Of a DNA stretch of 24,342 nt, positions 1 through 10,163 are shown piece after piece. The position numbers were made by a program, and so were the translations under genes. The stretch spans positions 1-24,342 of the forward strand of contig DGRT01000100.1 of NCBI GenBank assembly GCA_002391105.1, given 5' to 3'. The DNA comes from Lachnospiraceae bacterium UBA4381. Lineage in GTDB: Bacteria; Bacillota; Clostridia; Lachnospirales; Lachnospiraceae. The notes beneath the pieces are model-generated. The model made no database searches. It worked only from the letters and a program-made list of their open reading frames with translations, and was not told the origin of the DNA. The stretch's first letter is position 1, and every line of letters starts with the position of its first letter.

Positions 1-290
1 TCAAATGATAATAATTCATCAGATGAAAAAGAATCAAATGATACTAATTCTTCTGATGGTAGCGTATCAAATGGAACTAACACATCAGATAAAAATGTAT
101 CAGATGATAAGACATCAAATAATACTGTATCAGATAAATCCGTAGCTGATAACCAGTCAGATAATACTTCAAACAGCAAAACAGATGATGATAAAGCGGA
201 TACTACATCAGGAAATATAGAGAACAAAGATAGTATCTCTGATAATGCTTCAAATAACGATTTATATAATAACAATAATAATAATTCCGG
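1..290 (+). repeat. Low-complexity Ser/Asn/Asp-coding tract
   Basis: Degenerate in-frame units built from TCAAAT/TCAGAT-GAT-type codons encode a disordered Ser-Asn-Asp-Thr-rich stretch that ends in a run of Asn codons near 269-284. Such tracts are common as flexible, often glycosylated, linkers just after the signal peptide of surface proteins. The repeated units could change in number by slippage. It extends beyond the left edge, so its full size cannot be seen. Confidence 0.7.
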
Positions 291-3200
291 CACTCTTAGT
301 TTACTAGGGAACGACTCGGGTTCTCTTACTGCGGGTTCAGATTCTGCAGGAACTCCTATACAGACCTTTGGGGCACTTGATCTCGTAATAGTAGATGGAG
401 CTGATGCAAATGTAGAGATTCCAGGCTATTCCTCAACAGATGAAATGGGTGGTTTTTATTACTATAATCCTGATACCCAAAAGATGGTAAGAGATACCGG
501 TTCTGAAACCACAACCGGTTATGTATGGACTCCGGACAGTTCTGACGAGAATCATAGCGTGGTTTATAAGCTTCATATCGTAACACAGGGTTATGATGCT
601 GTACAACCTAAGAATGTAGAGATACGCATCCCTATGAATATATTCAGAGATGAAAATGGTGTCTTTGCAGACAGGATTGAGCTGTCAACTGTTACAGAAG
701 AAGAATATGAAGACAGAAAAGCTAATGCCACTAACCTTAATGGTATTAATTTCATTTATACTATCGATGAAGAAAAGAACGAGATAGTATTTACAAATGT
801 CAGAGAACTGAAAAGTGGTGCTGACTATAACCTGTTCATTGCATATCATACTACGAAAAAAACGTATGAATATCTTGATATGTCCAAGACTGATCCCTGC
901 TATGCAAGGGGTACCTTATATACTACAGATAGTGCAGGAAATGCAACTGAGGATCGAAAGGCTTCGCCTGAAATCCCGGTTTACATAAATACGTCTGCTG
1001 AGATTCAGAGTGTCACAAAGGTACTGAATCAGTCAAATGTTTATTACAAATGGCAAAGCTCCTGGGGGCAGAATCCGAATCCGAATGATAACGAGAAGGA
1101 TTATGTTTATATGGTCTGGGAGATAGAAAGTAAGATTTCATCTTCCTCAGATAATCCAACAAAGATAACTCAGAAGTATGATTTTACACTATCAGAAGAA
1201 GCGTTCTCAGGTATTACGAATGCTAAAAGTATTGATAATACTCCAGTAAGCTTTACGCGGCCTATTCCAAATGGTGAGATACTTAAATATAAAATGGCAG
1301 GTAGAAATACCTGGCAGGTATGGGAAGACAGTTCAGACGAAGATAGAACTATAAAGAATCTAACTGAAAAAAATGGTACTACAAGAAAGGACTATATTCT
1401 GACCAGACTTCCTAAGGCATATCTTAAGGCAACTGATGAAATAAGTGCTTATGATATAGAGAATAAAGCTACCAATACAGTTACTCCCGCAAGTGGTGTG
1501 GATTCCAAAACTTCGGATTATGATGATGAAAAATATACATATGCTCCACCGGAATACAAGATGCCGCAGTCTTCATTTTCCATTAGCAAAGTGGGAGTAT
1601 ATACACCTAATGAGAATACTGTAAACAATGAGAAACAGATTTCCTCCTATGAGCTTGAAAACATAACAAAAGAAGATGCGGATGCAAGAACAGCCATTAC
1701 GGGACTTCGTTATCATGTTACTGTGAATGCGGAGGATTTCCCATCTACTTTTGATACAAATAACCATCCTATTACCGCAAGAGAAGCTGATGCAAAGTAT
1801 TATCAGAAAACTCCGGTTGAGTATATTCTTACCGATAAAAAGCTAGAACTATATAATCTTGAAACAAGGACGACAACAAAGAATCTTTCATCAGATGATT
1901 ATGAGATGACTGGCTTAGATATTCAGTCTGTTATTAAGGCAGGTTATTTTGATGATGATTATAAGTCCTATTCCAATGTCACTTTAAATGACTACGTTAA
2001 TATGTTGGATTCGGGAGAGATTACTCTGACGGATGGCTCAGATGCAGCAGCAGAAGAGAGTGCAAAAAGTGCAGAAAAAAGTGCTCTTGAAAGAAATGCT
2101 GATGGAAGTGCCATAGTCGAACTGCGTCTATTTATTAATGGTAGTGAAACTCCTGTTACTGTCGCTAAATATAATGCATATACGGGGAAATGGTTTGATG
2201 TAGATGAAGCATATGTGAAGCAGTCAGGTTCCAGATTCTCCGGATTTAGTAATATTTCATTTGTTGTACCGAATGTAACAGGCTATCAGCTATATTCTAA
2301 AAATAAATATTATGGTACTTATCTTAAGGCTTACCCTACAGTTACGCTTAAACCATCTGCAAAGGTATTAGAAGCTGTAGGTGAATCTGACAAGCTTCAG
2401 ATGAATAACTTTGCTGATCTCATCGTAAATGGCAAAAAGTATGACCCGGCAACTAATACTTATGAAAATAATTATCAATATGGTCCTATAGAAAGAAGCG
2501 GTAAGGTATATGTTGCAGAGGCACAGAGAGAATCCACACTTACCAAGAAGTTTATTCCTACAGATTATAATGACATCATGAATGGCGAATATCTTGCCAA
2601 CTGGGAAGTAGAACTGTATGAAAACATGCAGATCAGTCCTACTGAAAGTGTTCCAACAGTTCAGAGTGGTGGTACATTTTACGATCTGCTTCCTATAATG
2701 AGTACAGCAAGACTTGACGAGATTAAGATATATCCCTGGCTGGAAGGAAAAAGTGATTATGAAAAGGATCCTCTTATCGAAGGAGGAGATTATACTCTGG
2801 ACTATTCTTATGAAACTGACCAAAGTGGGTTCAGGCGTGTCATGCTTAAGGCTGATATTACTAAGCCTGCAACCAGATACAAGATGATAGTACGTACTGT
2901 TCATACTCATTCAGATATTCTTGACTATGGTAGGGATATCAGGAATTCTGTATGCTACAAAACTGCTAATGTGGATCTTGGAGATGGAACTAAGGATGAC
3001 GGAACAAAGAAGGATGGATCAAAGATAAAAGACGCAGATGTGTTTGCGGATATGGAAGAGATAACAGATAAGGACAAGAAGAAGTTCATGTTTTCTGAAG
3101 CAACTCATCATATTCCTGCACTTATCTCCACTATGTCGCAGCTTTCAAAGACAGTTTCCTCTGAGACAACTCCTTCTGCAAGATTATCAGCCATAGTATC

Positions 3201-6200
3201 CCCTGGCGAGGAATATACATATAACTATAGAAATATGAATTCAGGTCTTTCATATTCTAAGAATCTCGTAATCATGGATTCGATAGAAAACTATATGAGG
3301 GATGATGAAGGTAAATCCTGGAATGGTTCTCAGGCATTTGATAATACGAGGGACTGGGAAGGTATCCCGCTTCATTTTAATCTTCAGCTCCTGGAAAGAA
3401 AGGGAAGAGTTCCGGCTATTTACGTAACAAAAAAACAGGTAAATCTTGGTAAATATAATACTAATAATGTAGTCTATGACCCTGAGAAGGCAGATCCGGA
3501 TAGGGAGACTATTCAGGAGGATGGTGTAACCAGATATGTTCAAAAGGTGAAAGAATCAGGCTTTGTTGAAGAAAACGGACAGATGGTACTCAAATCTACA
3601 TTTGTTAATGATATTCTCGAAAATTATCCTGAAGATGGCTGGTTTAAGATTACGCAGAGATATGATGCTGCTCAGAATGATTATAAGTTTTATCTTGAAA
3701 ATGGAGATGAATATACCGAATTCTCCAAGATAAAGGGATTTATCTTTGATTTTGGAGATGATGTAATATCTCCTGATGAAACTATTCAGTTCGGTCTTAC
3801 CATGCGGGCTCCTATGGCAGTACCTGTATCAGCAGAGGATGGTGGTAAGGCATTAAAGACATATAATAATGTTTACAGATATCAGGATATAAGCGATGAT
3901 AAAGAATTCAAGCCCGAGAATAGCGAGAGGGTAAGTCATTCCTTCACCCATCAGGATAAGACTGATGTTACATACCGGGTTGTGGGAGATGTCCGCCTTC
4001 GTAAGATAGATGCGGAGGATAATACTAAGGTTATCAAAGGGGCAGTATTCAGACTTAGTGGTACATCTGATTATGGAACTATAGTTGATAAGACTATGTC
4101 CACTAATTCAAACGGTATTATAACTTTCAGAAATCTTGAAAAGGGAACCTACTCTCTGACAGAAATAAATGCCACAAAGGATTATCAGCTGGCAGAAACA
4201 AGAGAGGTTAAGGTTGATGAGTATGGTATCGCTACTATCTCCAGTCCTGATGAACTGTACAGCTTTGACCTGACTATAGTTAAGAAGGATGATAATGGTG
4301 ATCCTCAGAAGGACTATCGTTATAGCCTCAGTAGTGATTCGTCTGACTTTACTTCTCAGGAAACTGCAACCATAAATACAGGTACAGCACTGTTTGAAGG
4401 AATCAAAGCTGGTACATATCATTTATACGGGCATGATGGTGAAGAATATATCATCAGGCTTCAAAATGATACAGATGAGCATGGTAATGTAATTGACAGA
4501 AATATTATAGTTGAGCCTGTTTCAGGAAGTGGAGATACTGATACATCTGGCTCCTCCTCAAATGGTGAGTCTCATTATAGTGATGAAACTAATCATGCAG
4601 AAATAATGGTGGTACGTAAAGAGTATGGAATAGAAGACGTCCCGCGTTATCATACTGATATTGAATTTCTAAAGGTTCTGGTAAGTTATGATGAAAATGG
4701 AAATAAGGTTACCACGCCTCTTTCTGGGGCAGAGTTTACACTTACAACAGTAGGGAATGAAAGTAGCGATCACCCTGACATGAGTGGTTACAATAATGTC
4801 ATTACCGAGACTGTGGAAAGCTCGGAAAATGGAGTTCTTTTTGAGGATATTGAGATAGGTAAATATCTTCTGAAGGAGACTGGAATTCCTGAAGGAGTTG
4901 CTCCGGATAATACCACATACTATGTCTGGGTACAAAATAATTCACTTACAAAGAAGACAACAGCTTCAGTATATCTCGATAAAAATCGTACCAGAGAGCT
5001 TACTAAGGAAAACTACGAATATGTAATAGAGAATAAGAAAGCATCTGAATTCTCTATTAATAAGCGCGATAATGTGAACATTACCGAGCCTCTTTTTGGT
5101 GCACATTTCGAACTGTATCCATATGGTACGGTTAACTCTGATGGTGAAATAACTGAATTTTCAAATGATAATCCCTGTCCGATAAATGAAGATGCTTTGG
5201 ATAAGGTTTATTGGCGTTATACGTCTGAATGGTCAGCAGCAGCATATCATGTAAGTAGTGAACATAAGACCCAGTGGAGAATGACAGATACCAGTGGTCA
5301 GGCTACCTTTGGTAATCTTATGCCCGGTGTTGCATATAAGCTTATAGAAACCAAAGCACCGGCGAATCATAAAGACCTAGGCACTTCAGACGAAACCTGG
5401 GAAAGCTGGACAGTATTTGTACTGCCAAATGGAGAAGTGAAGATAAAAGATTCTTCAAACAACGAAGTAAGTCCTGATGATAATTCGTCCGAGGGTACTT
5501 CTGCAAATGCTTCTGATCTTAGCTATACACTTCTAAATGACAGAGTATATAAGCAACAGTTTCCTGTAACTAAAAAATGGATAGGAGCGTCAACTAACTG
5601 GGATAATAATGAGTTCCCTGTTTTTCATATGTCAACTGAGGAGGAAAAGGTAAATACAAAGGAAGCGACGATCAAAAAAAATTTATTTCAAACAAAGTTC
5701 AAAGCCGGAAGTACGTTTACAAGAGTAGATAGACAGGTAGAAAAATTTGCTGATTATCTGGAAGCATGGAAATGGATAGCAGAGAAGGAGGGAATAGTTG
5801 TTGCTGATGATCCGGATAGTCTCGCTGCATCTGCATCTGATAATGGATTTGTAAGGATAGATGCAAGATATAATGGACTTACAGATGGAGATTTGAGTCA
5901 AGGGGCAGAGTATAAAGATATAAATGATGAAACTCAGCATGTTGATTATAATAAAGAAGATGGCGTTATTTATATGACAACGGTAAATGGCCATACGTAT
6001 TTTTGGAGTGATGCTGGTAAGATATATCTGCCCACATCGTGTAAACAATGGCTAAATAATAGTAATATGACAGGAGATGTTGATTTTACTGGATTTGCAG
6101 CTGATAGAGTTACAACAATGGATGGGATGTTTCAAGACTCTAAGAATATAACAAGTATAGAAATGCCCGATATTGGCAATAGTCATAATGTTATTTCCAT

Positions 6201-9200
6201 GGAAAATATGTTTAGAGGAATGATTTCATTAGAAACGATAAGCTTACCTCTGGAATGGGATATGGTTAATAATAAATCTTTAGGATATATGTTTGAAGGG
6301 GACGAAAAAGTAAAATCAAGTATTGATTTTTCAAAAGTCAAAACATCCGCGACTCTAAAAAATATGTATCATATATTTTATCAGTTTGGTAAAAATAACG
6401 GTGGGGTTGAACAAACAATAGTATTTGGAGATGATTTTGTTACATCGGGTGTTTTAAATACATCTAATTTTAGAATCATAGGCGAGGCTGCTAATGTAAC
6501 CAAGATTAGTTTTGGTAAACAATGTACATTTGAAAATGTTACAGATTTTTCTCATGTTTTTAGTTATGCTAGTTCGCTAAAAGAAATAGAAGGTTTACAT
6601 TATTTTAATACTAAGAATGCTAAGACATTTCAGCAAGCTTTTTGTGGTTGTAAAGAACTAAAGAGTTTAGATTTGAGTTCGTTTACGACTGGCGGAGGTA
6701 AAAATAGTATTACATTAAGGAATATGTTCGATGGTTGTAACAGCCTTGAAGTAATCTATGCAAATCCATATGAGTGGCCGAATAATGAATCTCAGCCTAA
6801 TAATTCTTTTTTCAAAAATTGTAATAATTTGTTATTAAGAATAAATGCGCCTGGATCACATATGAATAAAGACGGTGTCAAATATGCTGTGGTAAATGGT
6901 TCCCAGTATGATTCATCAAAGGGAAAAGAAGGCATCGATTATGCTTTAGATAGTAATGGGAATTATATTGGATACTTTACCAGTTGGACAGCTAGTCCGC
7001 ATTATGAATATGTTGAATCAGTTTACAGAAATTCTCATCCAAACTATGATAGCGCATCTGTTGAGACTGACTCGATGTATGCGGCGGCATATAAACTAAG
7101 CTGTCACGTTGAAGATGAGGCTACAGGTAAGTATATTCCTGGCGATGACATTCAATATGCTGAAGCTTCATTAAGCAAAACCATCAATTCCTTCCAACCA
7201 TTATCAGCTACTTCTGATAATGATGATAAAGCTGTAAAGGTTGATTATGTTACTACTAAAAATGTGATTCCGGCTTCTGAGTATAGTTTGTATGGAATTA
7301 CAGAGACTCCAAGTGACGATGTCAAGTACGTTATTGAAAAGCTTTATATTGATGATGTTGAGGATACTTCTCATAAGCTTGCTGCAAGATGGGAGAAGTA
7401 TAGTGACTCTGAGTGGGTCTGCAGTATGACGGTTTATGATCCAATGGCTGAATGCTATGTCTGGGAGGATAAAATCTCAGGATATACTACAGACCATGGA
7501 TCCGGAGCAAAGCTCCATGTTGAGAAAGATACAGGAAATGCAACAATAAAAAATACCAAAGATGGGGAGACCCCTCCTGAGCTTGGTTCGCTGGTTCTTG
7601 CAAAGGAAATATTTGATGGTGAAAGCAGGCTGGCTGATGGGCTTAGGACAGAAGATGAGTTCGAATTCACCATAAAGCTAGAGAAGGGAAAATCAGCTAC
7701 TGAGCTTCCCAATAAGGTTAATTATGGCGGAGTTACATTTACCAGGCAGGAAACAGCAGAAGGCACGGCTTATCTTCAGGCAACTGTTAATCTAAAGAGA
7801 GTCACAACGGAAACTATTAATGAAAAGTCTGTTATAAAGAATAGAATCATACTAAGTGATATTCCTGTGGGCTATACATATAGTATATCTGAAGCTTCTA
7901 CTACTGATGATGGCTATACTGATGGTGGTGCTATAACTGCGGACGGAATAATGACTCCTAACGGAAATGGTATAGATCAATTTGGCGTAGATGGCTCAAC
8001 CGGAACCATAGCTTTAGATACAAAAGATTCAGCAACAGGCGATATAACTGCATATGGAAGGAGTGTGACCTGGAAGAATACTATAGACATGGCAACACTT
8101 TCTATAGAAAAGCAACTGACCAGAAAGGTTAAAACTGGAAACACTATAGAAGATGCGGACATTACTTCAACAGATAAGCTCCTTAGATACGAATTTAAGG
8201 TCAGTCTGGGAGGTCTTATACCTGGTAAAGATTATTATTATTCAGATATGGATCATCCGACAGATAATAAAGGAAGCTTTATAGCGGATGATGCAGGAAG
8301 TGCAGTAGTAACTATATATCTGAAGCATGGTGAAACAGCTGATGTTTATGACCTTCCAGTCAAGTCTACTTATAGTGTAAAGGAGACTGTACCTGAGGAA
8401 AAGGGAGCAGAATATACTGCAGAATATAATGTCTATGAAAATGGTGGTTTAGTCGATGAAAAGACAGGTGAGTCCTTTGAAACAGCAGTTGAAGATCTGG
8501 ATAAAACAAGTGAGAAGGTGACATTTAATAATACCAAGACAACAGAAAAGACTATTGATATTGACGTACAGAAGGTATGGATTGGCGACACCGAAAATGA
8601 CAGAAAGGATATAGATGTTTATGTACAGCGTGTGAGCGGTACCAGAATAGAAACTCCTGATGATGGACAGGGTGGTAAAAGAACACTTACAGCTGAGAGT
8701 GGCTGGAAGGCTTCGTATACGGATATGCCGTTAATTTCAGCGCAGGGCGAGGAATACAAATACTCTATCAGTGAGCCGCAGGTTAATGGTTACAAGCTTG
8801 GAGAGGTTCACTCTGTGGTTGATATTGGTAGTGAGAAACTTGTGTATGGAACCTATGACCAGCTATATAGCTCATCAGATGATGGCTTTACTACCCCTCT
8901 TGCTATATTTGTTTATAAAAATAATCTTACATTTTATATTGAATCAGTTTCAGATGAGAATAAGCAGGAAAATGTATATGGTCAGATATGTAAGTATGGT
9001 GGGGATATCTACCTTTACTATGACAGCTATATTTATAAGTTAACAGATGATGGTACTAACAAGGTGGCTACTAAGGTTACAGATTTTAATCTTCATAGAA
9101 GCACACAGCCAAAGCTTATAACATATACTGATCCGCAGGATACTAATGTTTTACCAGAGCAGTACGCAGAAAGTGTTTATCCTAATAATGACTTAATTTT

Positions 9201-9948
9201 CTACATCGGAGGATATCAGGAGGGTGCAGATAACGGTATTTCAGCTATAAATTGCATGGTATTTAGAAATAGTTCAGGTGAAATAAAATATATTCAGTAT
9301 AAAGATGCGTCAGGAAAAAACATGGTATATGCCATTAGTAAAAATGCGGATGGAGTTCACTACGATGCAGCCAGGGCATTTATACTGGATGATTCGAATG
9401 GAACTATAAGTGATCCGGATGGAAACCTAAGCTTTACAGTTACTAACGTAAAGTATAAGACTTATAAGTTGGTGGTAAGTAAGACTGTAGATGGCAATTT
9501 CGGTAATAAGATGAAATCCTTCGAATTTGATATTACGGTTGGAAGTATTAATGGAATTTATCCTATTAGGATTATTGATGGAAATGATACTGAGATTGGG
9601 GAGATTGAGTTTGTAAATGGTATGGCTTCATTTAAACTAAAGCATGGGCAGACTGCTGAGATCAGCGGACTTACAGAAAATCTGGAGGTGGCTGTAAGAG
9701 AAAAGGATTATCAGGACTATACTGTTAGCTCTTACAGTAGCGAGAGCACTTTGAAAGAGTATAAGGATGGTAATATACAGAGGATACTCCTAGATAAAGA
9801 TGAAGCAGTATATTTCAAGAATACAAGAGCTGGACTCGTGCCAACGGGAATATTCATGGGATATGGTATGCTGCTTCTTGCCGGCGCCGGTATCCTTGGT
9901 TATATATATCTGAATATTCGGCGACAGAGAAAGCTCCGCAGTTCATAG
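1..9948 (+). CDS. Giant sortase-anchored Cna-B/SpaA repeat surface protein (5'-truncated by window edge)
   Basis: The reading frame is open from base 1 to TAG at 9946-9948, giving at least 3315 residues. The first ATG (445) is internal, and the true start and signal peptide lie to the left. Visible order, in residues of this fragment: Ser/Asn/Asp-rich linker (about 1-110); large beta-rich regions I cannot assign (about 115-1320); SpaA/Cna-B-like domains with the typical Lys-bearing first strand and a GTYSLTE or GKYLLKET-type strand (about 1329-1420, 1549-1648, 1681-1815); a Cna-B start (VTKKW, about 1850) broken by a DUF285 leucine-rich block (about 1981-2320); pilin-like beta domains (about 2529-2845); a Cna-B domain (VQKVW, about 2849) with a long insertion; a last beta domain; then LVPTG, a hydrophobic span and an RRQRKLR tail. 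Such proteins are stalk-like adhesins or pilins cross-linked by isopeptide bonds and attached to peptidoglycan by sortase. Ligand unknown. A terminator follows, so it is a separate unit from the exporter operon. Confidence 0.9.
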   Translation, partial: SNDNNSSDEKESNDTNSSDGSVSNGTNTSDKNVSDDKTSNNTVSDKSVADNQSDNTSNSKTDDDKADTTSGNIENKDSISDNASNNDLYNNNNNNSGTLSLLGNDSGSLTAGSDSAGTPIQTFGALDLVIVDGADANVEIPGYSSTDEMGGFYYYNPDTQKMVRDTGSETTTGYVWTPDSSDENHSVVYKLHIVTQGYDAVQPKNVEIRIPMNIFRDENGVFADRIELSTVTEEEYEDRKANATNLNGINFIYTIDEEKNEIVFTNVRELKSGADYNLFIAYHTTKKTYEYLDMSKTDPCYARGTLYTTDSAGNATEDRKASPEIPVYINTSAEIQSVTKVLNQSNVYYKWQSSWGQNPNPNDNEKDYVYMVWEIESKISSSSDNPTKITQKYDFTLSEEAFSGITNAKSIDNTPVSFTRPIPNGEILKYKMAGRNTWQVWEDSSDEDRTIKNLTEKNGTTRKDYILTRLPKAYLKATDEISAYDIENKATNTVTPASGVDSKTSDYDDEKYTYAPPEYKMPQSSFSISKVGVYTPNENTVNNEKQISSYELENITKEDADARTAITGLRYHVTVNAEDFPSTFDTNNHPITAREADAKYYQKTPVEYILTDKKLELYNLETRTTTKNLSSDDYEMTGLDIQSVIKAGYFDDDYKSYSNVTLNDYVNMLDSGEITLTDGSDAAAEESAKSAEKSALERNADGSAIVELRLFINGSETPVTVAKYNAYTGKWFDVDEAYVKQSGSRFSGFSNISFVVPNVTGYQLYSKNKYYGTYLKAYPTVTLKPSAKVLEAVGESDKLQMNNFADLIVNGKKYDPATNTYENNYQYGPIERSGKVYVAEAQRESTLTKKFIPTDYNDIMNGEYLANWEVELYENMQISPTESVPTVQSGGTFYDLLPIMSTARLDEIKIYPWLEGKSDYEKDPLIEGGDYTLDYSYETDQSGFRRVMLKADITKPATRYKMIVRTVHTHSDILDYGRDIRNSVCYKTANVDLGDGTKDDGTKKDGSKIKDADVFADMEEITDKDKKKFMFSEATHHIPALISTMSQLSKTVSSETTPSARLSAIVSPGEEYTYNYRNMNSGLSYSKNLVIMDSIENYMRDDEGKSWNGSQAFDNTRDWEGIPLHFNLQLLERKGRVPAIYVTKKQVNLGKYNTNNVVYDPEKADPDRETIQEDGVTRYVQKVKESGFVEENGQMVLKSTFVNDILENYPEDGWFKITQRYDAAQNDYKFYLENGDEYTEFSKIKGFIFDFGDDVISPDETIQFGLTMRAPMAVPVSAEDGGKALKTYNNVYRYQDISDDKEFKPENSERVSHSFTHQDKTDVTYRVVGDVRLRKIDAEDNTKVIKGAVFRLSGTSDYGTIVDKTMSTNSNGIITFRNLEKGTYSLTEINATKDYQLAETREVKVDEYGIATISSPDELYSFDLTIVKKDDNGDPQKDYRYSLSSDSSDFTSQETATINTGTALFEGIKAGTYHLYGHDGEEYIIRLQNDTDEHGNVIDRNIIVEPVSGSGDTDTSGSSSNGESHYSDETNHAEIMVVRKEYGIEDVPRYHTDIEFLKVLVSYDENGNKVTTPLSGAEFTLTTVGNESSDHPDMSGYNNVITETVESSENGVLFEDIEIGKYLLKETGIPEGVAPDNTTYYVWVQNNSLTKKTTASVYLDKNRTRELTKENYEYVIENKKASEFSINKRDNVNITEPLFGAHFELYPYGTVNSDGEITEFSNDNPCPINEDALDKVYWRYTSEWSAAAYHVSSEHKTQWRMTDTSGQATFGNLMPGVAYKLIETKAPANHKDLGTSDETWESWTVFVLPNGEVKIKDSSNNEVSPDDNSSEGTSANASDLSYTLLNDRVYKQQFPVTKKWIGASTNWDNNEFPVFHMSTEEEKVNTKEATIKKNLFQTKFKAGSTFTRVDRQVEKFADYLEAWKWIAEKEGIVVADDPDSLAASASDNGFVRIDARYNGLTDGDLSQGAEYKDINDETQHVDYNKEDGVIYMTTVNGHTYFWSDAGKIYLPTSCKQWLNNSNMTGDVDFTGFAADRVTTMDGMFQDSKNITSIEMPDIGNSHNVISMENMFRGMISLETISLPLEWDMVNNKSLGYMFEGDEKVKSSIDFSKVKTSATLKNMYHIFYQFGKNNGGVEQTIVFGDDFVTSGVLNTSNFRIIGEAANVTKISFGKQCTFENVTDFSHVFSYASSLKEIEGLHYFNTKNAKTFQQAFCGCKELKSLDLSSFTTGGGKNSITLRNMFDGCNSLEVIYANPYEWPNNESQPNNSFFKNCNNLLLRINAPGSHMNKDGVKYAVVNGSQYDSSKGKEGIDYALDSNGNYIGYFTSWTASPHYEYVESVYRNSHPNYDSASVETDSMYAAAYKLSCHVEDEATGKYIPGDDIQYAEASLSKTINSFQPLSATSDNDDKAVKVDYVTTKNVIPASEYSLYGITETPSDDVKYVIEKLYIDDVEDTSHKLAARWEKYSDSEWVCSMTVYDPMAECYVWEDKISGYTTDHGSGAKLHVEKDTGNATIKNTKDGETPPELGSLVLAKEIFDGESRLADGLRTEDEFEFTIKLEKGKSATELPNKVNYGGVTFTRQETAEGTAYLQATVNLKRVTTETINEKSVIKNRIILSDIPVGYTYSISEASTTDDGYTDGGAITADGIMTPNGNGIDQFGVDGSTGTIALDTKDSATGDITAYGRSVTWKNTIDMATLSIEKQLTRKVKTGNTIEDADITSTDKLLRYEFKVSLGGLIPGKDYYYSDMDHPTDNKGSFIADDAGSAVVTIYLKHGETADVYDLPVKSTYSVKETVPEEKGAEYTAEYNVYENGGLVDEKTGESFETAVEDLDKTSEKVTFNNTKTTEKTIDIDVQKVWIGDTENDRKDIDVYVQRVSGTRIETPDDGQGGKRTLTAESGWKASYTDMPLISAQGEEYKYSISEPQVNGYKLGEVHSVVDIGSEKLVYGTYDQLYSSSDDGFTTPLAIFVYKNNLTFYIESVSDENKQENVYGQICKYGGDIYLYYDSYIYKLTDDGTNKVATKVTDFNLHRSTQPKLITYTDPQDTNVLPEQYAESVYPNNDLIFYIGGYQEGADNGISAINCMVFRNSSGEIKYIQYKDASGKNMVYAISKNADGVHYDAARAFILDDSNGTISDPDGNLSFTVTNVKYKTYKLVVSKTVDGNFGNKMKSFEFDITVGSINGIYPIRIIDGNDTEIGEIEFVNGMASFKLKHGQTAEISGLTENLEVAVREKDYQDYTVSSYSSESTLKEYKDGNIQRILLDKDEAVYFKNTRAGLVPTGIFMGYGMLLLAGAGILGYIYLNIRRQRKLRSS
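5650..6960 (+). other. BspA-like leucine-rich (DUF285) module within the giant surface protein
   Basis: This segment encodes repeated units of the DUF285 type, with a Met-x-x-Met-Phe core followed by Leu/Ile-rich strands, for example MDGMFQDSKNITSIEM, MENMFRGMISLETISL and LRNMFDGCNSLEVIYA, plus the cysteine-bearing CGCKELKSLDLSSFTT. Such repeats form leucine-rich solenoids in surface proteins of gut anaerobes. Hand counting of codons in 6001-6840 gives 13 of 18 leucines as TTA or CTA, and CAA more often than CAG for Gln. In 2641-3600 only 1 of 20 leucines is TTA, and the rest are CTT, CTG or CTC. The module therefore looks like a later insertion, although the frame is kept throughout. Confidence 0.75.
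9835..9945 (+). other. C-terminal sortase sorting signal (LVPTG, membrane span, basic tail)
   Basis: The last 37 codons encode LVPTG, then a hydrophobic stretch (IFMGYGMLLLAGAGILGYIY) and a positively charged tail (RRQRKLR). This is the tripartite layout of a cell-wall sorting signal. The pentapeptide departs from LPXTG; variants ending in PTG are common in Cna-B proteins of Clostridia. No sortase gene is visible in the window, so the enzyme must be encoded elsewhere. Confidence 0.85.
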
Positions 9949-9978
9949 CGAGTATTTACTTAAATTAAAGTATAGTGG

Positions 9979-10029
9979 TAAAGAATATCAGAAGCTTAGA
10001 AATAAAGATAAGCCATAAAGAATATCAGA
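9979..10029. repeat. Pair of 14-bp direct repeats
   Basis: TAAAGAATATCAGA occurs at 9979-9992 and again at 10016-10029, 37 bp apart, between the stop of the giant gene and its terminator. Function unknown; it may be a small duplication in the 3' untranslated region. Confidence 0.5.
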
Positions 10030-10058
10030 GCCTGTATCAGGATAAAGCTTCAAAACAT

Positions 10059-10104
10059 AAAAAGATAGGGATAAGAGTATTATATTCTTTATCTCTATCT
10101 TTTT
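10059..10104 (+). terminator. Rho-independent terminator after the giant surface-protein gene
   Basis: An A-rich arm beginning AAAAAGATAGGGATAA pairs, with a few G-T or mismatched positions, with a later arm ending TTATCTCTATCTTTTT around a short AT loop. The T tract at 10100-10104 follows the stem. The A tract on the other side would let it work on the opposite strand too. It lies 110 bp after the stop codon and separates the adhesin from the exporter operon. Confidence 0.8.
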
Positions 10105-10163
10105 AATCTGTAATATAAACGTGCGTGGAATCGAGAGTATATTCTGAGTTGACTTTAATAGTA

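Noticed and set aside
2368..2910. 180-aa minus-strand frame inside the giant gene
   Set aside because: Lies fully opposite a well-supported coding frame, with no family resemblance and no ribosome site.
445..9948. ATG at 445 as the start of the giant gene
   Set aside because: The same frame is open without a stop from base 1, there is no ribosome site before 445, and no signal peptide follows it. The gene enters from the left edge.
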